Below, in pieces: positions 38,616 through 64,000 of a stretch of DNA of 64,000 nt. The notes under the pieces were generated by a model. It made no database searches. It saw only the letters and a program-made list of their open reading frames with translations, and was not told the DNA's origin. Position 1 is the stretch's first letter, and each line of letters begins with the position of its first letter. Location: NCBI RefSeq assembly GCF_004027225.2, contig NC_044289.2, positions 11,263,761 to 11,327,760 on the forward strand, written 5' to 3'. Origin of the DNA: Strigops habroptila. Lineage: Eukaryota; Chordata; Aves; Psittaciformes; Psittacidae. A program made the position numbers and the translations under genes.

Positions 38616-38656
38616 GGGAGTGACCGGCCGGACGAGCGACCGCCGCCCGCAGCGCC

Positions 38657-62935
<24,279 letters not shown>

Positions 62936-63944
62936 GTAAGTCTATACTTTGAAATTCAATCAGTGTGACAATCTTTAAGAGTTTTAGTCAGAGCTGCTAT
63001 AAGATTATTTCTTGTTTTGACAGACTAATGGAAACTTGAGGAGATTCTAATTGCTAATGCTTTTGGATGGGGCATTTTGAAAAACTCATTTTCTTTAGGT
63101 ATTTCTCGTTAATCAGAACCAGTCATTATCTGTATACTTGCCTTGTTTAAAAGCAAACAAAAGAACAAAAAAGCTTGAGGACATAAGGATACAAGTTATC
63201 TTTCTTTACTTCCCCTTTATGCATTTAAAACGAAAAAACAGAATTCCAGATGGCAGTTGGAAAATGCAAATCCAGAATGTGTAGTGTTTGACAAAGAACA
63301 GTGTTAGAACCATTGAATTTCCATGTTTTTCTCCAGCTTTGGCACTGGGCTTTGTTCTCTTATATAAACATCAAGCTTGTCTTCATTCTTTCAGATCCGC
63401 AATTTCAGTCTTTCTAAGATTTATGTGCTCAGAATTTTCAGGAACTTTTCAGAAGTCCAAAGAAAGATTTATTCTTCATAAATTTGATACAATTCTTTTT
63501 TGTGAGGATGGAAAATTTCTGTTTAGAGTTCAGAATGCTGGAAGATTCATGCTCTGCTGAATGCTGCTCCCTCCGCTGTGTTTTCTTTCAGTAACACTTC
63601 ACTGCAAGCACTTTGCAGTTCAAGTGTGTTGTGCACCTTTACAGCGTCTGTTGGTGTTGCCCGTGGTTCAGGTTGTCACACTGCATTCAGTAGCTGGCGA
63701 GATTCACTCCACCTTCACAAAGCAGTGTGGAAAGCGAAATCCCTCTGCTAGTCACGACTCAAGGAGATGCTTTACTTTAAGGCTGGGATAATAGCCGGAG
63801 CCTTTCATTCTCTTTGTGCAGATTTTATAGACTACTGCTGTTACATATGTTTTATTGTCTGTGCTGCCGCATCTCAAATTTTCTTACTTAGATTGAAAAG
63901 GATGGGTGGCTGAGTGGACCTGCTGCATTCTCTCTCCTGTAGCC
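62936..63944 (+). other. STK4: Start of STK4 intron 10
   Basis: Intron sequence after GTAAGT (62936). I looked for the expected SARAH exon (LKSWTVEDLQKRL-like) in all plus-strand frames and did not find it, so it lies further right. Confidence 0.7.
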
Positions 63945-64000
63945 TGTTGTGGTTTAACCCCAGCCAGCAACTAAATACCACACAGCCACTCACTCACTCC
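63945..64000 (-). mobile_element. Endogenous retrovirus LTR, edge only
   Basis: From TGTTGTGGTTTAACCCCAGC to the window end, the sequence matches a widespread avian ERV LTR as I remember it, in reverse orientation (the LTR 3' edge, ending ...CAACA when read on the minus strand). Only 56 bp are visible, so I cannot tell a solo LTR from a longer element. The exact family is not assigned. Confidence 0.65.

Overview
This is vertebrate nuclear DNA from a bird. It contains four spliced protein-coding genes with GT-AG introns, three CpG-island promoters, and CR1 LINE fragments carrying the ATTCTATG-type 3' terminal repeat. The last 56 bases look like the edge of an avian endogenous retrovirus LTR that I remember from non-galliform birds, so a neoavian species is my guess. 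The species itself cannot be read from the sequence.

Layout, left to right. (1) A CR1 copy and 2.6 kb of apparently non-genic DNA lead to a CpG island with a non-coding first exon, then YWHAB (14-3-3 beta, + strand, five coding exons, 244 aa, complete). (2) After about 1.6 kb, a second CpG island leads to PABPC1L (embryonic/oocyte poly(A)-binding protein, + strand, 14 coding exons, 635 aa, complete). (3) TOMM34 (TPR cochaperone, - strand, seven coding exons, 299 aa, complete) lies tail-to-tail with PABPC1L across about 2.7 kb. (4) STK4 (MST1 Hippo kinase, + strand) starts head-to-head with TOMM34; the two start codons are 151 bp apart in a shared CpG island. Ten coding exons (434 codons) are present. 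The window ends before the last exon or exons, which should carry most of the C-terminal SARAH domain. The final 15 kb is mainly the 13.2-kb intron 9 of STK4, where most of the CR1 sequence sits.

The order and orientation YWHAB(+) PABPC1L(+) TOMM34(-) STK4(+) is the same as I know from human 20q13. The genes are not an operon. 14-3-3 proteins and STK4 do both act around Hippo/YAP signalling, TOMM34 is an Hsp70/Hsp90 cochaperone, and PABPC1L supports translation of stored mRNA in oocytes. Every exon was placed by translating across splice sites and matching the remembered protein families. All reading-frame phases close, and the assembled coding lengths are 735, 1908, 900 and 1302 (partial) nt.

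I found no unknown multi-gene system. The unexplained or unusual items are a GC-AG intron and a two-acceptor arrangement in PABPC1L, a microRNA-like hairpin in STK4 intron 3, a 21-bp inverted repeat in YWHAB intron 1, a palindromic triple GATA site, a G-quadruplex candidate in the YWHAB 3' UTR, and a compact TOMM34/STK4 bidirectional promoter with a three-codon upstream ORF.
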